Source: Planctomicrobium sp051465645 (lineage in GTDB: Bacteria; Planctomycetota; Planctomycetia; Planctomycetales; Planctomycetaceae). Taken from it: a stretch of 64,000 bases of DNA. Below the pieces are notes generated by a model. The model was given only the letters and a program-made list of their open reading frames with translations. It did not search any database and had not been told where the DNA came from. The stretch covers positions 1,550,001 through 1,614,000 of the forward strand of contig NZ_CP195790.1 of NCBI RefSeq assembly GCF_051465645.1, given 5' to 3'. Of the stretch, positions 35,589 through 43,467 are shown in pieces. A program made the translations under genes and the position numbers. Position 1 is the stretch's first letter. Every line of letters begins with the position of its first letter.

Positions 35589-36569
35589 ATGGGTCGCACT
35601 GTATTTCGGGGCTGTTCTGTGGCTGAAGAAGACGCCTTTCCTGATCCAATCTCGGTTGACTGCGATGTGGATGGTGCGCGCCAACAGCGTTTATCGGACC
35701 TGACCTATATTACGCTCGTTGGAATCTGGGTCCGGCTCATCATTGTTGTTGTTGAAGCGGCCGGAGTCATCTGGTCGGATTCGTCCGCGCTGTTTGTCGA
35801 TGCAATTTCGAGTCTGTTCGACGTCATATCAAGCCTCGTCCTGCTGGCTGCCATCCGTTTTGCCGCACGTCCACCGGACCTTGAGCATCCTTTTGGACAT
35901 GGTCGTGTCGAGCCATTGGCTGGATTTCAGCTTGGCTTATTACTCTGCGGATCAGGAGTCTGGCTTGGATGGAGTAACGCAATCGCTGTTGCAGGAACCG
36001 CTCCACACCGGGACATCCCAGGGTGGACCTGGTTGATTCCCGCTGCAGCCACACTTGCGTTGGCGGTCGTAACGTGGCTCATCTACCATGCCGGTAAACG
36101 AACTCGCAGTTCTGCCCTGAAAGCCGAGTCCCTGCACTTTCTGGTCGACGCCCTGACAAGTGTTGTCGCTGCAGTCGCATTGTTGGCCGCGAGTCTGCTG
36201 CCTCAATATGGAGCCATCTTTGACCATGCTGGAGGAATTCTGCTGTCCCTGGTCATGATGGGAATTGGTTTGCAGGCGGCAAACGAGAACCTGCATCAGT
36301 TGCTGGACCGAGTTCCCCGCGAAGAGGACTTTGAACGGGTTCGAAAGTCCGCATCAAAGGTGGAAGGCGTCATCGACGTCGAGAAGATGCGAATTCAGCA
36401 CGCTGGCCCCGATGCACATGTCAACATCGACATTGAAGTTGCTCCGGAAGTGACGGTCGCGGATGGGCACAAAATCGCCCAGAAAGTCAGAGCTCAGATT
36501 CAAACCGATTGGCCGTTCGTCCGTGAAGTCGTTGTCCACGTTGAACCGTACTACCCCGGTGATCACTAG
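35589..36569 (+). CDS. cation diffusion facilitator family transporter
   Basis: 326 residues (a GTG at 35619 with GGGG upstream would give 316). CDF metal/proton antiporter: six helices, the helix-II metal site in SSALFVDAISSLFDVISS, the signature HPFGHGRVEPLAG (about 97-109), helix-V site ESLHFLVDALTS (His in the first position suggests Zn2+ or Fe2+ selectivity by family analogy), and a C-terminal cytoplasmic domain ending in ESVVVHVEPY-like VREVVVHVEPYY. Metal specificity is inferred. It is monocistronic and convergent with the methyltransferase gene. Confidence 0.9.
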   Translation: MGRTVFRGCSVAEEDAFPDPISVDCDVDGARQQRLSDLTYITLVGIWVRLIIVVVEAAGVIWSDSSALFVDAISSLFDVISSLVLLAAIRFAARPPDLEHPFGHGRVEPLAGFQLGLLLCGSGVWLGWSNAIAVAGTAPHRDIPGWTWLIPAAATLALAVVTWLIYHAGKRTRSSALKAESLHFLVDALTSVVAAVALLAASLLPQYGAIFDHAGGILLSLVMMGIGLQAANENLHQLLDRVPREEDFERVRKSASKVEGVIDVEKMRIQHAGPDAHVNIDIEVAPEVTVADGHKIAQKVRAQIQTDWPFVREVVVHVEPYYPGDH

Positions 36570-36615
36570 ATGGGCACCAGTAAGAGTGGTCGATCTGAAG
36601 ATCTGCCGAGATCGC

Positions 36616-37473
36616 TCAATCAGAGTTGAACGTCCTACGCCTGAAGACAAACTCATTGCAGCCATATCCCCCGGCCTGAGTGGTCAGGTGCGTCAGTTCA
36701 AATCCCTGACGTCTGCAATAAAGGAAGACCTCTTCCGGTTTAGCGACTTCAAATGGGTAGCCACCGATCCAGTCAACAATATCATGCCAAGGAGACATCC
36801 CTCGGTCTTGCTTCTTCTGCCTCCAATCTGCAAACGGAAGCGGGTTTTGAAGTCGAACAACTCGAATCAACGCCTGCCTGAGTTCGTGTGACAGACCAAA
36901 TCCCAGGGCGATTAGCGACTTCAATGGGGACGGAGACTGGTTATAGACCTTCTTAATCACCCGCCAGCGACGACTCGCCCCTCCCTGATCGTTGTAAATC
37001 GAGATCGCCAGCTGCCCGGACGGCGCAACCAAAGGGAGGACGCTCTCAATCGCTTCCCACATCTTTCCTGTGTGATGAAGAACTCCCCAACTGTAGACGA
37101 TGTCGGACTCTGGCAATGTCGCTACGAATGCGTCATCAAGAATTGAACCGGAACTGATGATCCATTCCGCGTCCGGTGCAAATCGGCGCTTCATCTCTTC
37201 CGTGCATGCCACCGACTGAGGATCAAAGTCGAAGGAACGGACCATCGCTCCGAGCCGGACTGCTGCGAGACTGAACAGCCCACTCCCACAGCCGACATCG
37301 AGGAACGTGCTTCCGTCGAGATGATCGACATGCAGCATTACCTTCAACGATTCGACCGCAACTGCGATACGCTCTTCATCAATCACTGACAAGAAATTCT
37401 GCCAGTTTCTGCCAAATTCAAATCGAATTTCACCACCAGGTTGGGCAGCTGTTCTGACGAGTGATTGAGTCAT
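36616..37473 (-). CDS. class I SAM-dependent methyltransferase
   Basis: 285 residues from ATG 37473 (longer frame from 37545 is unlikely). Rossmann methyltransferase: motif I FLDVGCGSGLFSLAAVRLGA, acidic loop RSFDFDPQSV, motif for adenine contact around SGSILDDAF, and post-motif SDIVYSWGVLHHTGKMWEAI and LAISIYNDQGGASRRW. The last 100 residues (FGLSHELRQALIRVVR..., HDIVDWIGGYPFEVAKPEEV) resemble methyltransferases encoded in polysaccharide-modification loci. Substrate unknown; no locus partner is near. Confidence 0.85.
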   Translation of the reverse strand: MTQSLVRTAAQPGGEIRFEFGRNWQNFLSVIDEERIAVAVESLKVMLHVDHLDGSTFLDVGCGSGLFSLAAVRLGAMVRSFDFDPQSVACTEEMKRRFAPDAEWIISSGSILDDAFVATLPESDIVYSWGVLHHTGKMWEAIESVLPLVAPSGQLAISIYNDQGGASRRWRVIKKVYNQSPSPLKSLIALGFGLSHELRQALIRVVRLQNPLPFADWRQKKQDRGMSPWHDIVDWIGGYPFEVAKPEEVFLYCRRQGFELTHLTTQAGGYGCNEFVFRRRTFNSD

Positions 37474-38040
37474 TGAATCAGGTCCATGAAGTCCGATGCA
37501 GGTCGGATTCGAAATACGAAGGCACACCATCCACTCGGCACTCATTTCGCGACGTTCCCATCATAGCCTCGGCCCGAAGGACTTGTGGCCTCGAAGGGGG
37601 ACGAAAACCAATTGGAGGACGGAAATTTCTCACCCAAGATGATGCCCCCTGTTTTCCTTCAACTCATCCGCGGATGACGGGGACGAATGCGCGGCGAATT
37701 AGTGCCTGCTCTCTAATATTGAATGGTGCATACGTACGTTCGAGTATTTCGAAGCGGAAAAATCACATCAACCGGTATGATCGCCCCGTGATCATGCTGC
37801 ATTTTCGCGACATCCAGCTTCTTTCTTTGCAACGTGACCTAGAGTTCAAACGGAATTGTGCCTGCCAGAGCGTGTCAGGTCCCTGCCAGAACACATGATC
37901 TGTTTGATTGCCTCCACTTCGAATTTCAAGGGAAGTTCAACAGAATCACGCGTACCTGACAGAGGCTGATGCACGCACGCTGCGTTTGGGCCATATTTGA
38001 GATCGAATGACAAATTGGGGTCAAAAGGTCGCTGAGATCC
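37474..38040. other. intergenic, no gene recognised
   Basis: About 570 bp between divergent genes. Two copies of CCTGCCAGA lie 23-24 bp apart (near 37861 and 37884) but no larger repeat or hairpin was found. It must contain the promoters of the methyltransferase and the HDOD gene. Confidence 0.35.
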
Positions 38041-38979
38041 ATGTATCAGGATGAGACATTCTCTATGGTTCTTGATCTGTCATCGCGGAATGACGACGAC
38101 GTAATTTCTATTCCAGAAGAAATTCAGAAGCGTCTTGGAGCCCGCCTGTCCAAAATTCAGATGTTGCCCGCAATTGCCCAGCAGGCACTGGAAATGCTGC
38201 GCGATCCCGACTGCTCGATTCGTGAAGTCACGAAACTCATCGAACAAGATCTGAAACTGGCAACGGAAATGCTTCGGGTCGCAAATAGCGCGATCTATTC
38301 ACAGGGACGTCAGATCACCAGCCTTGCGGACGCCACTGTCCGGCTGGGGCTGCAGCAATGTCGCAACCTGATCCTGACATCGAGCTTCGCCAGCTTGATT
38401 GAAGGCTTCACTCTGGAAGAAGAATGGGTTCGTGACCTGTTGTGGCGACACGGTCTGGTCACCGCCGTAATGGCTTCCAACATTAACCGATCACTAAAAG
38501 TCGGTTGTAATGGGGAAGAATTCTCTGCCGGATTGATCCACGACATCGGCCGTTTCCTCGTCGCAGTTGCCCTGCCTGAACAGTTTCTGGAAGCAGACCC
38601 GGTGAATTTCGAGGAACATCCCACCTCGCAATTGCGTCAAGAACAACTCTGCTGGACCACCACACACACGGAAGTCGGCGCCTGGTTCACGACCGAAAAC
38701 CGATTGCCAGAAGCCATTGTCGCCAGCGTCCGGTATCACCACTTCCCTAAACGAGCCGGTAAGTTTCAGAAACTTGTCGCGTTGGTTGCGGTCGCGGATG
38801 ACATGGCAAACTATGTCCAGCGAAATGAATCCGCCGCTGGATACGATCCTGAATCCAATCCATTCATTGGAATTCTTGAAGAGAGTGGCGTGAAGCGAGC
38901 CCGCGAGTTATTCACAGACTCAGCGGCGAAGATTTTAGAGCAGTCCAGCAACGACGCCTTGGAACTCTGCAAAACCTAA
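38041..38979 (+). CDS. HDOD domain protein
   Basis: 312 residues. The HDOD fold (a degenerate HD phosphohydrolase) spans about residues 30-230: LSKIQMLPAIAQQALEMLRDPDCSIREVTKLIEQD, then ANSAIYSQGRQITSLADATVRLGLQQCRNLI, and GLIHDIGRFLVAVALP with a retained His-Asp. Such proteins act in signalling, c-di-GMP-linked or chemotaxis-related control; there is no attached GGDEF or receiver domain. ATG 38041 or 38065 could be the start. A strong terminator follows immediately. Confidence 0.9.
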   Translation: MYQDETFSMVLDLSSRNDDDVISIPEEIQKRLGARLSKIQMLPAIAQQALEMLRDPDCSIREVTKLIEQDLKLATEMLRVANSAIYSQGRQITSLADATVRLGLQQCRNLILTSSFASLIEGFTLEEEWVRDLLWRHGLVTAVMASNINRSLKVGCNGEEFSAGLIHDIGRFLVAVALPEQFLEADPVNFEEHPTSQLRQEQLCWTTTHTEVGAWFTTENRLPEAIVASVRYHHFPKRAGKFQKLVALVAVADDMANYVQRNESAAGYDPESNPFIGILEESGVKRARELFTDSAAKILEQSSNDALELCKT

Positions 38980-39005
38980 ACGTTTTAGTGGTAAATTGAA
39001 ATTCG

Positions 39006-39040
39006 AACTCCAGCGAGTCCCCGACCTGCTGGAGTTTTTT
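39006..39040 (+). terminator. rho-independent terminator of the HDOD gene
   Basis: AACTCCAGC pairs perfectly with GCTGGAGTT around a 13-nt loop and ends in six T. Confidence 0.85.
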
Positions 39041-39135
39041 GCATTGTGGAACTTTCGGTACACGTTCCATGGATATCAAATAGCAGTTGATGCAGCAAAG
39101 GTGATACCCCTCGTGTTGAATCAAGTGTTCAGCAA

Positions 39136-39195
39136 TTAAGTGACGTAGGCCTCGAACAGTTCGGCATAGTATTCCCAGCGGGTAATCAGACGGCG
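39136..39195 (-). pseudogene. possible transposase C-terminal remnant
   Basis: One frame reads RRLITRWEYYAELFEAYVT followed by a stop. This resembles the conserved C-terminal helix of IS5/IS4-type DDE transposases (IRRL..R.E..A..F). A stop codon lies just upstream and no further transposase sequence is visible. The match is from memory of the family, and 19 residues is little. Confidence 0.35.
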
Positions 39196-39228
39196 TTACA
39201 TGACCCCCAATTCAGGTCGTCATTGAAC

Positions 39229-39241
39229 ATGCCACCCAGCC
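39229..39241. repeat. inverted repeat, downstream arm, around the 39.3-kb small gene
   Basis: ATGCCACCCAGCC here mirrors GGCAGGGTGGCAT at 39811-39823 with one mismatch in 13; the two arms bracket the gene. Confidence 0.6.
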
Positions 39242-39251
39242 CAAGTGATGA

Positions 39252-39791
39252 TCACACTTCACCTGTTCGAGGTTCGATCCCAAACCTATTTCCCGGCCCC
39301 GCGAAGTACACGTCCTGCCCCGCAAACAAATCCCAGTTTCCATTGAAGGACGGATCTGGGGGAACGTGATCACAGAAGACAGAAATTGTGTTCCGATTGC
39401 TGAAATGCAATTTCATGTCCCATGACAGCGTGTCAATTTCGATCTTGCATATGACTTCACCGACGATTCTCGAAAGACACTCGTGACGTCCCACTTCATT
39501 GTCGGAACTGATGATAGGGCCAGAGGGGCCATCCAGCCTCCACGAACACCAAACCATCAGATTTGACTCTCCCTCGAAATGACGAAATTCCTCCGAGTAG
39601 TCCTCGCGTCCAAGCGGACTGGAACGTTTCACTCTCGCTCCAAATGCTAGCTCAAAAACAGAGCCGATCCGATCACAGTTGACGTGCCAACAGGGAAGAT
39701 TCAGCAGCCGCCCCTGCACCTGCGTAGCAAATCGCTCCTTCGTCAGACTGTCGTCTTGACTTACTCGCGTCGGTTCTGAATCAAGTCCCAT
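39252..39791 (-). CDS. hypothetical protein of the cassette-like region
   Basis: About 179 residues from ATG 39791. A longer frame to 39875 exists, but its extra codons lie across two tandem copies of a 23-25 bp repeat and the inverted-repeat arm, so they are probably not translated. The body reads soluble and beta-rich, with VQGRLLNLPCWHVNCDRIGSVFELAFGARV and a C-terminal GNWDLFAGQDVYFAGPGNRFG. I do not recognise the family. No signal peptide or helix. It is the last of four small same-strand genes separated by repeats. Confidence 0.6.
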   Translation of the reverse strand: MGLDSEPTRVSQDDSLTKERFATQVQGRLLNLPCWHVNCDRIGSVFELAFGARVKRSSPLGREDYSEEFRHFEGESNLMVWCSWRLDGPSGPIISSDNEVGRHECLSRIVGEVICKIEIDTLSWDMKLHFSNRNTISVFCDHVPPDPSFNGNWDLFAGQDVYFAGPGNRFGIEPRTGEV

Positions 39792-39810
39792 TCGTCTCGA
39801 ACTTCCATTT

Positions 39811-39869
39811 GGCAGGGTGGCATCGTCTGGTTTAATTAAACGGGTGGGCGGGTGCATTGTTTGGTTTAA
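39811..39869. repeat. tandem pair of a 23-25 bp attC-like unit
   Basis: Units 39811-39835 and 39847-39869 share GGC.GGGTG.CAT(C/T)GT.TGGTTTAA. Read on the minus strand each is TTAAACCA(A/G)AC(A/G)ATGC(C)ACCC, similar in form to the RYYYAAC-side arm of integron attC sites; GTTAAAC on the minus strand also fits a GTTRRRY core. Similar sequences recur near 40349-40370 and 40936-40957. Confidence 0.5.
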
Positions 39870-39883
39870 CGACACGGCCCCTA

Positions 39884-39914
39884 TTCAGGTCTTCACTGAA
39901 CATGCTACCTCGCC
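39884..39914. repeat. recurring 3'-flank motif, copy 2 of 4
   Basis: TTCAGGTCTTCACTGAACATGCTACC. Related copies are at 39211-39236, 40599-40622 and 41149-41172; each lies at or just beyond the stop codon of one of the four small minus-strand genes. The consensus core is GGTCTTCATTGAACATGCCACC. Confidence 0.6.
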
Positions 39915-39953
39915 ACACAGAACTGCGATCCTTTGATTGAGTTCACTCGGTGA

Positions 39954-40310
39954 TTATTCGGCTCCGTCCGTCGTTTCACACCAGCATTCTACGCCGCACT
40001 TCTTCTTGTCGGCTTTACACTGGCGCGCAAACCCTACCCCTCCTATCATTAGCGTGAATGGGAGATAGAATGCATTCATAGCGAAGCATGAAAAAAACAT
40101 GAACCAAATCGACCACTCTAGCTTCGACAGTGCGTCCGCCTCACCCATTTCAAGTTCCCAAGAAAGATTCCTAGCTTCCATCGCATATTTCCAGCACCCA
40201 ATTTGCACTAAAATCAGAACTAAATGAAGGACCGCAAATAACCAGAAAATTTTAGGTTCAGTGAATATTCTGGTGGCTGAACGCGTGGATCCTGTAAATA
40301 TCCAATTCAT
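39954..40310 (-). CDS. small hypothetical membrane protein
   Basis: 118 residues from ATG 40310 (ATG 40319 adds three). Two or three hydrophobic segments: IFWLFAVLHLVLILVQIGCW (about 21-40) and a second block IWFMFFSCFAMNAFYLPFTLMIGGVGF (about 70-97), with a Cys-rich tail CKADKKKCGVECWC. No known family recognised. The coding sequence is AT-richer than the neighbouring housekeeping genes. Bracketed by an imperfect inverted repeat (40349-40365 and 39902-39914). Confidence 0.6.
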   Translation of the reverse strand: MNWIFTGSTRSATRIFTEPKIFWLFAVLHLVLILVQIGCWKYAMEARNLSWELEMGEADALSKLEWSIWFMFFSCFAMNAFYLPFTLMIGGVGFARQCKADKKKCGVECWCETTDGAE

Positions 40311-40395
40311 GATGAACATGAAGACCTCTTCTTAGCATTCGTCGCTGACAGAGTGGCATTGCCTGTTTTTACGATATGGCACTCAATACAGTGAC

Positions 40396-40554
40396 GTAGG
40401 CTGGGTCCCTAAGACCCAGCATTGAAATGGGATCGGTCAAGTTGGCGCTTGAATGAAAATCGCTCAGGCAGCGGCGAACAAATGGCCAGTGCATCACTCG
40501 GTCTGCAGGGCTTGGATCGCTCCGAGAGAGCTGGGTCTAGAGGACCCAGCCTAC
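40396..40554. mobile_element. REP/MITE-like element, copy A
   Basis: 159 bp with perfect 13-bp terminal inverted repeats GTAGGCTGGGTCC...GGACCCAGCCTAC. Each end also folds on itself: GCTGGGTC-CCTAA-GACCCAGC on the left and GCTGGGTC-TAGAG-GACCCAGC on the right. It differs from copy B at about 11 positions by eye, all in the interior. It encodes no protein. Confidence 0.8.
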
Positions 40555-40598
40555 AAAACTGATTAATTAAACGAGCTTCATGTAGCCCTGTCCAACCC

Positions 40599-40622
40599 CA
40601 GTCTTCATTGAACCTCTCACCT
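40599..40622. repeat. recurring 3'-flank motif, copy 3 of 4
   Basis: CAGTCTTCATTGAACCTCTCACC; it overlaps the stop codon of the gene at 40617-40925 and pairs imperfectly with GGTGAACGGTTGCAT at 40936-40950 upstream of that gene. Confidence 0.5.
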
Positions 40623-40925
40623 AGCCTTTGAAAATTTTGCATTCCATAATTTCTCAAATTCTTGCAGTGACTGGGGGTCAATTTCAGTAATGAAAGTCTG
40701 CGATTCAGGATGAATTGTATAGGGGGCTCCGCTGTAACTGCACCCAAGGGTAGAGTTGGCACAGAAACCACCCCGCTTGCATGTTTCCTGGTTTTCTTCT
40801 GTTCCTACCTGAATGGTAAAGTCTTCGCGATCAACTTGTCGTAAATTTGTGACCGCAATTAACAGTAATATAATGCCGAGTATTGCGGTGACCAGCACTT
40901 TCTTCTTCGCTGATTGATGGGCCAC
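40617..40925 (-). CDS. small hypothetical single-span membrane protein
   Basis: 102 residues. An N-terminal helix (VLVTAILGIILLLIAV, about 10-25) is followed by a short exported domain with four cysteines (ETCKRGGFCANSTLGCSYSG), which could form disulfides outside the inner membrane, and a C-terminal helix LQEFEKLWNAKF. GGAGGAGC lies a few bases before the ATG, a very good ribosome site. No family recognised. It sits between copies A and B of the 159-bp element. Confidence 0.65.
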   Translation of the reverse strand: MAHQSAKKKVLVTAILGIILLLIAVTNLRQVDREDFTIQVGTEENQETCKRGGFCANSTLGCSYSGAPYTIHPESQTFITEIDPQSLQEFEKLWNAKFSKAR

Positions 40926-40971
40926 TTGCTCCTCCGGTGAACGGTTGCATTATTTGGATGAATCTTGAAAA

Positions 40972-41142
40972 AGTTTTGTAGGCTGGGTCCCTAAGACCCA
41001 GCATTGGAATGGGAGCGGTTAAGTTGACTCTTGGATAAAAATCGCTCAGGCAGGGGCGAATAAATGGCCAGTGCATCACTCGGTCTGCCGGGCTGGGATC
41101 GCTCCGAGAGAGCTGGGTCTAGAGGACCCAGCCTACAAAACT
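40972..41142. mobile_element. REP/MITE-like element, copy B
   Basis: The 159-bp core is 40978-41136. In this copy the terminal inverted repeats extend to 19 bp, AGTTTTGTAGGCTGGGTCC against GGACCCAGCCTACAAAACT, so it looks like the more complete copy. The end hairpins GCTGGGTC/GACCCAGC are identical to copy A. Confidence 0.82.
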
Positions 41143-41148
41143 ACAAAA

Positions 41149-41172
41149 CTGGTCTTCATTGAAGATACCGCC
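41149..41172. repeat. recurring 3'-flank motif, copy 4 of 4
   Basis: CTGGTCTTCATTGAAGATACCGCC, directly next to copy B and about 30 bp beyond the stop of the 41.2-kb gene. Confidence 0.5.
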
Positions 41173-41201
41173 CCGCCCACGGAATTCTTCCACCGCTCTG
41201 A

Positions 41202-41459
41202 TCACTCCTTGGGAACGGAACCAGGCCGCTCGTCTTTAGGACAACAATCTTCGAGCTGTTTTCTCAGTTGGGCTATCTCCTTCTTTAAAGAGTACGACAC
41301 ACGACTGACACTGAGCATCACCACAGGAAAAAAGCACCACAGCGGATCTATCCTGTCAGCACTCCGAAACACAGCAATCCCCACCAGAATGCTTCCAATA
41401 ACAAAAGGATAAAACGGAAGTAAAGTATCAGCTCGTTTCACAATCAACTCTTTCAACAT
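41202..41459 (-). CDS. small hypothetical membrane protein with C-terminal coiled coil
   Basis: 85 residues: two hydrophobic segments (LLPFYPFVIGSILVGIAVF and PLWCFFPVVMLSVSRVSYSL) and a short charged helix KKEIAQLRKQLEDC. No family recognised. First of the four small same-strand genes; the upstream flank lacks the repeat arms seen at the other three. Confidence 0.6.
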   Translation of the reverse strand: MLKELIVKRADTLLPFYPFVIGSILVGIAVFRSADRIDPLWCFFPVVMLSVSRVSYSLKKEIAQLRKQLEDCCPKDERPGSVPKE

Positions 41460-41590
41460 TTGAGAACGCTTCTCAAAAAGCAGACTGGAAGTCAGATACG
41501 AAATTTGGAACTTCGATCAGAATGATAGCTCTCTCGAGTGCACTTCTGGAATTGGAGTTCTCATTACGTGACCTTTGAATAAACAAAAAA

Positions 41591-41626
41591 GCGAACTCCG
41601 GAATACCGGAATTCGCTCGTTTTTTT
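41591..41626. terminator. bidirectional terminator
   Basis: GCGAACTCCGG pairs with CCGGAATTCGC (one mismatch) around AATA, with T-run on the right and A-run on the left. On the minus strand it terminates the htrA-type protease gene. Confidence 0.8.
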
Positions 41627-41662
41627 CGAATTCAAACGTTTAGTGTAGTTGCCCGACTTAGT

Positions 41663-42844
41663 TTAGATCCGGTCGGACTCTGAACTGGAGTCGCTTCCGC
41701 CGAGTGTCACAGGGACTTTTACGACGCCGTCTTTTCGACGCACTTGCAACTCGACGACATCGCCTGGCTTCTTGCTTTCAATCAAGCCCAGAAATTCTGC
41801 TGCGGTCGCTACCGGTTGATCGTTAACGCCAACAATGATGTCGGCGGCAGCGCGATCTTCGATGACAATTGGTCCGCGTCGGGCGATCTGCGGCCCTTTA
41901 ACTCCAGCCTTCTCTGCTGGCCCCCCAGGTGCGAGTCGCATCACGCGCAGGCCCTGATCAGTTACGGTGACATGTGTGATACCGATCTCGCCACGAATCA
42001 CTTTTCCATGTTGCATCAATTCAGGCACCACGCGGCGAATCAAGTTCACTGGAATCGCAAATCCGATCCCTGCGCTTTGCTCGACACGGCTGGCAATCGC
42101 GGTATTCATTCCAATCAACTGCCCACGCGTATTCAACAAGGGGCCCCCTGAGTTCCCGGGGTTAATGGACGCATCGATCTGAATAATTGACTTGATGACC
42201 CAATTTCGCTGAACCTCAAGTGTGCGGTTCAAACTGGAAATTATCCCCTGACTCATCGAGCGTTCCAACCCGAAAGGATTGCCCAGAGCAAAGACGCGCA
42301 TCCCGACCAACAAGTGATCCGAATCCCCGAGCGGAATCGGGACGAGAACGTCTTCTTTGGTCTCGATCTTGATGATCGCAATATCGTTGACCGGGTCCGC
42401 ACCAACCAATTTTGCAGTGAGAGTTTCTTCATTGAACAGGGTCACGTTGATCTGGCGAGCCCGTTCGATCACATGAAAGTTGGTCAGGATGTGTCCCTGC
42501 TTGTCGAGAACCGCTCCTGATCCGCTTCCTTCTTCAGGAATTGCCATCATGAAGAAGCGTTCCGTCCGTACCCCTGTGGTGGAGATGTTCACAACGCTCC
42601 GATTGCAGTTTTCATAGACCGCAACGTTCACGACTTCGTCTGGTGTGAGCCCCTGGGCATTAAACAGATTGGCCGGAATGAGTGTCGGTGTGAATGGCTT
42701 CGGAATTGCCGGCAATGAGTACGGATTTCGGTCCGACTGAGCAGCAGCCTGCTGGCCAGTCGACGTCAGCCTGGAATCCATGATCCACAGGGAAAGACAG
42801 CTTCCCAGAACGGCTGCTAACAGACAAACAACAAACTGACGCAC
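41663..42844 (-). CDS. trypsin-like serine protease, HtrA/DegP family, one PDZ domain
   Basis: 393 residues. N-terminal signal anchor (FVVCLLAAVLGSCLSLWI), trypsin-like domain with catalytic His124 (TNFHVIE), Asp154 (VNDIAI) and Ser232 (NPGNSGGP), then a single PDZ domain (about 275-385) with an internal insertion, and a Ser/Asp-rich end. DegP has two PDZ domains and DegS one, so this is DegS-like in architecture. It should degrade or sense misfolded proteins in the periplasm. Terminator 41591-41626 follows it. Confidence 0.93.
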   Translation of the reverse strand: MRQFVVCLLAAVLGSCLSLWIMDSRLTSTGQQAAAQSDRNPYSLPAIPKPFTPTLIPANLFNAQGLTPDEVVNVAVYENCNRSVVNISTTGVRTERFFMMAIPEEGSGSGAVLDKQGHILTNFHVIERARQINVTLFNEETLTAKLVGADPVNDIAIIKIETKEDVLVPIPLGDSDHLLVGMRVFALGNPFGLERSMSQGIISSLNRTLEVQRNWVIKSIIQIDASINPGNSGGPLLNTRGQLIGMNTAIASRVEQSAGIGFAIPVNLIRRVVPELMQHGKVIRGEIGITHVTVTDQGLRVMRLAPGGPAEKAGVKGPQIARRGPIVIEDRAAADIIVGVNDQPVATAAEFLGLIESKKPGDVVELQVRRKDGVVKVPVTLGGSDSSSESDRI

Positions 42845-43467
42845 GGAAGTTCCCTCTGATCAATGCCGACTCGCTCACGCAGCCGAGATCCGATTCCCCC
42901 AGACATCGACCTGCTTCGGCGCGATGCCCTTCAATCCAGAACGGCCTCGAACGCGAGGTCCGTTCCCTTCTGATTTCAGTCGTGATCTATATAAATCGTT
43001 GGCCCTGAATGCTCAAGGTGGAATTGAGTTTAGCGATTTCTGGCGTCCATTTCTCTGCGTTCAATCGCGGAATTCCGAATCGGATTCTCATAGACGTAGA
43101 TGCAGTCGCCGAAAAAGCTTGCTTCAAAATTGCATCAGGTGAAGTCGGTCGAGAACCAATTCGAATTCGATCATAAACCGACCTCGACTGATGCTCAATG
43201 AGGATTCCGATTTCGGAGCGGGCTTGAAAAATTGGGTCAAATGGCGAATTCAAGTCATCATCGGTAATCTATCCGGTACTCAGGATCCGGTTCACGAATC
43301 TGTGAATTGGGTTTTGCCTCATTTTCTGCGAAGCATCGATGAATTCCATGCACCTGCAGGACATGTGAGACACAAAGTGAATGCACACAGCGTGCAATGA
43401 GAAATACGGTTGGGGCGGCACGAGATTCGAGCCAGCCTTTATAAAACAAGAATGCAAAAGGCTTCCC
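42845..43467. other. divergent intergenic region
   Basis: About 620 bp between htrA-type and the large unknown gene; no gene, hairpin or strong promoter pair recognised. Frames on both strands are short and featureless. Confidence 0.35.

Noticed and set aside
37461..37898. 145-codon frame across the methyltransferase upstream region
   Set aside because: Overlaps the N-terminal codons of the methyltransferase in antisense and reads as random sequence.
39275..39300. GGTTCGATCCC, resembling a tRNA T-arm
   Set aside because: It lies inside the 3' end of the 39.3-kb gene, and no matching acceptor or anticodon arms surround it.
39136..41459. CRISPR array interpretation of the recurring motifs
   Set aside because: Motifs are hundreds of bases apart with genes between them and are not of constant spacing; no cas gene in the window.
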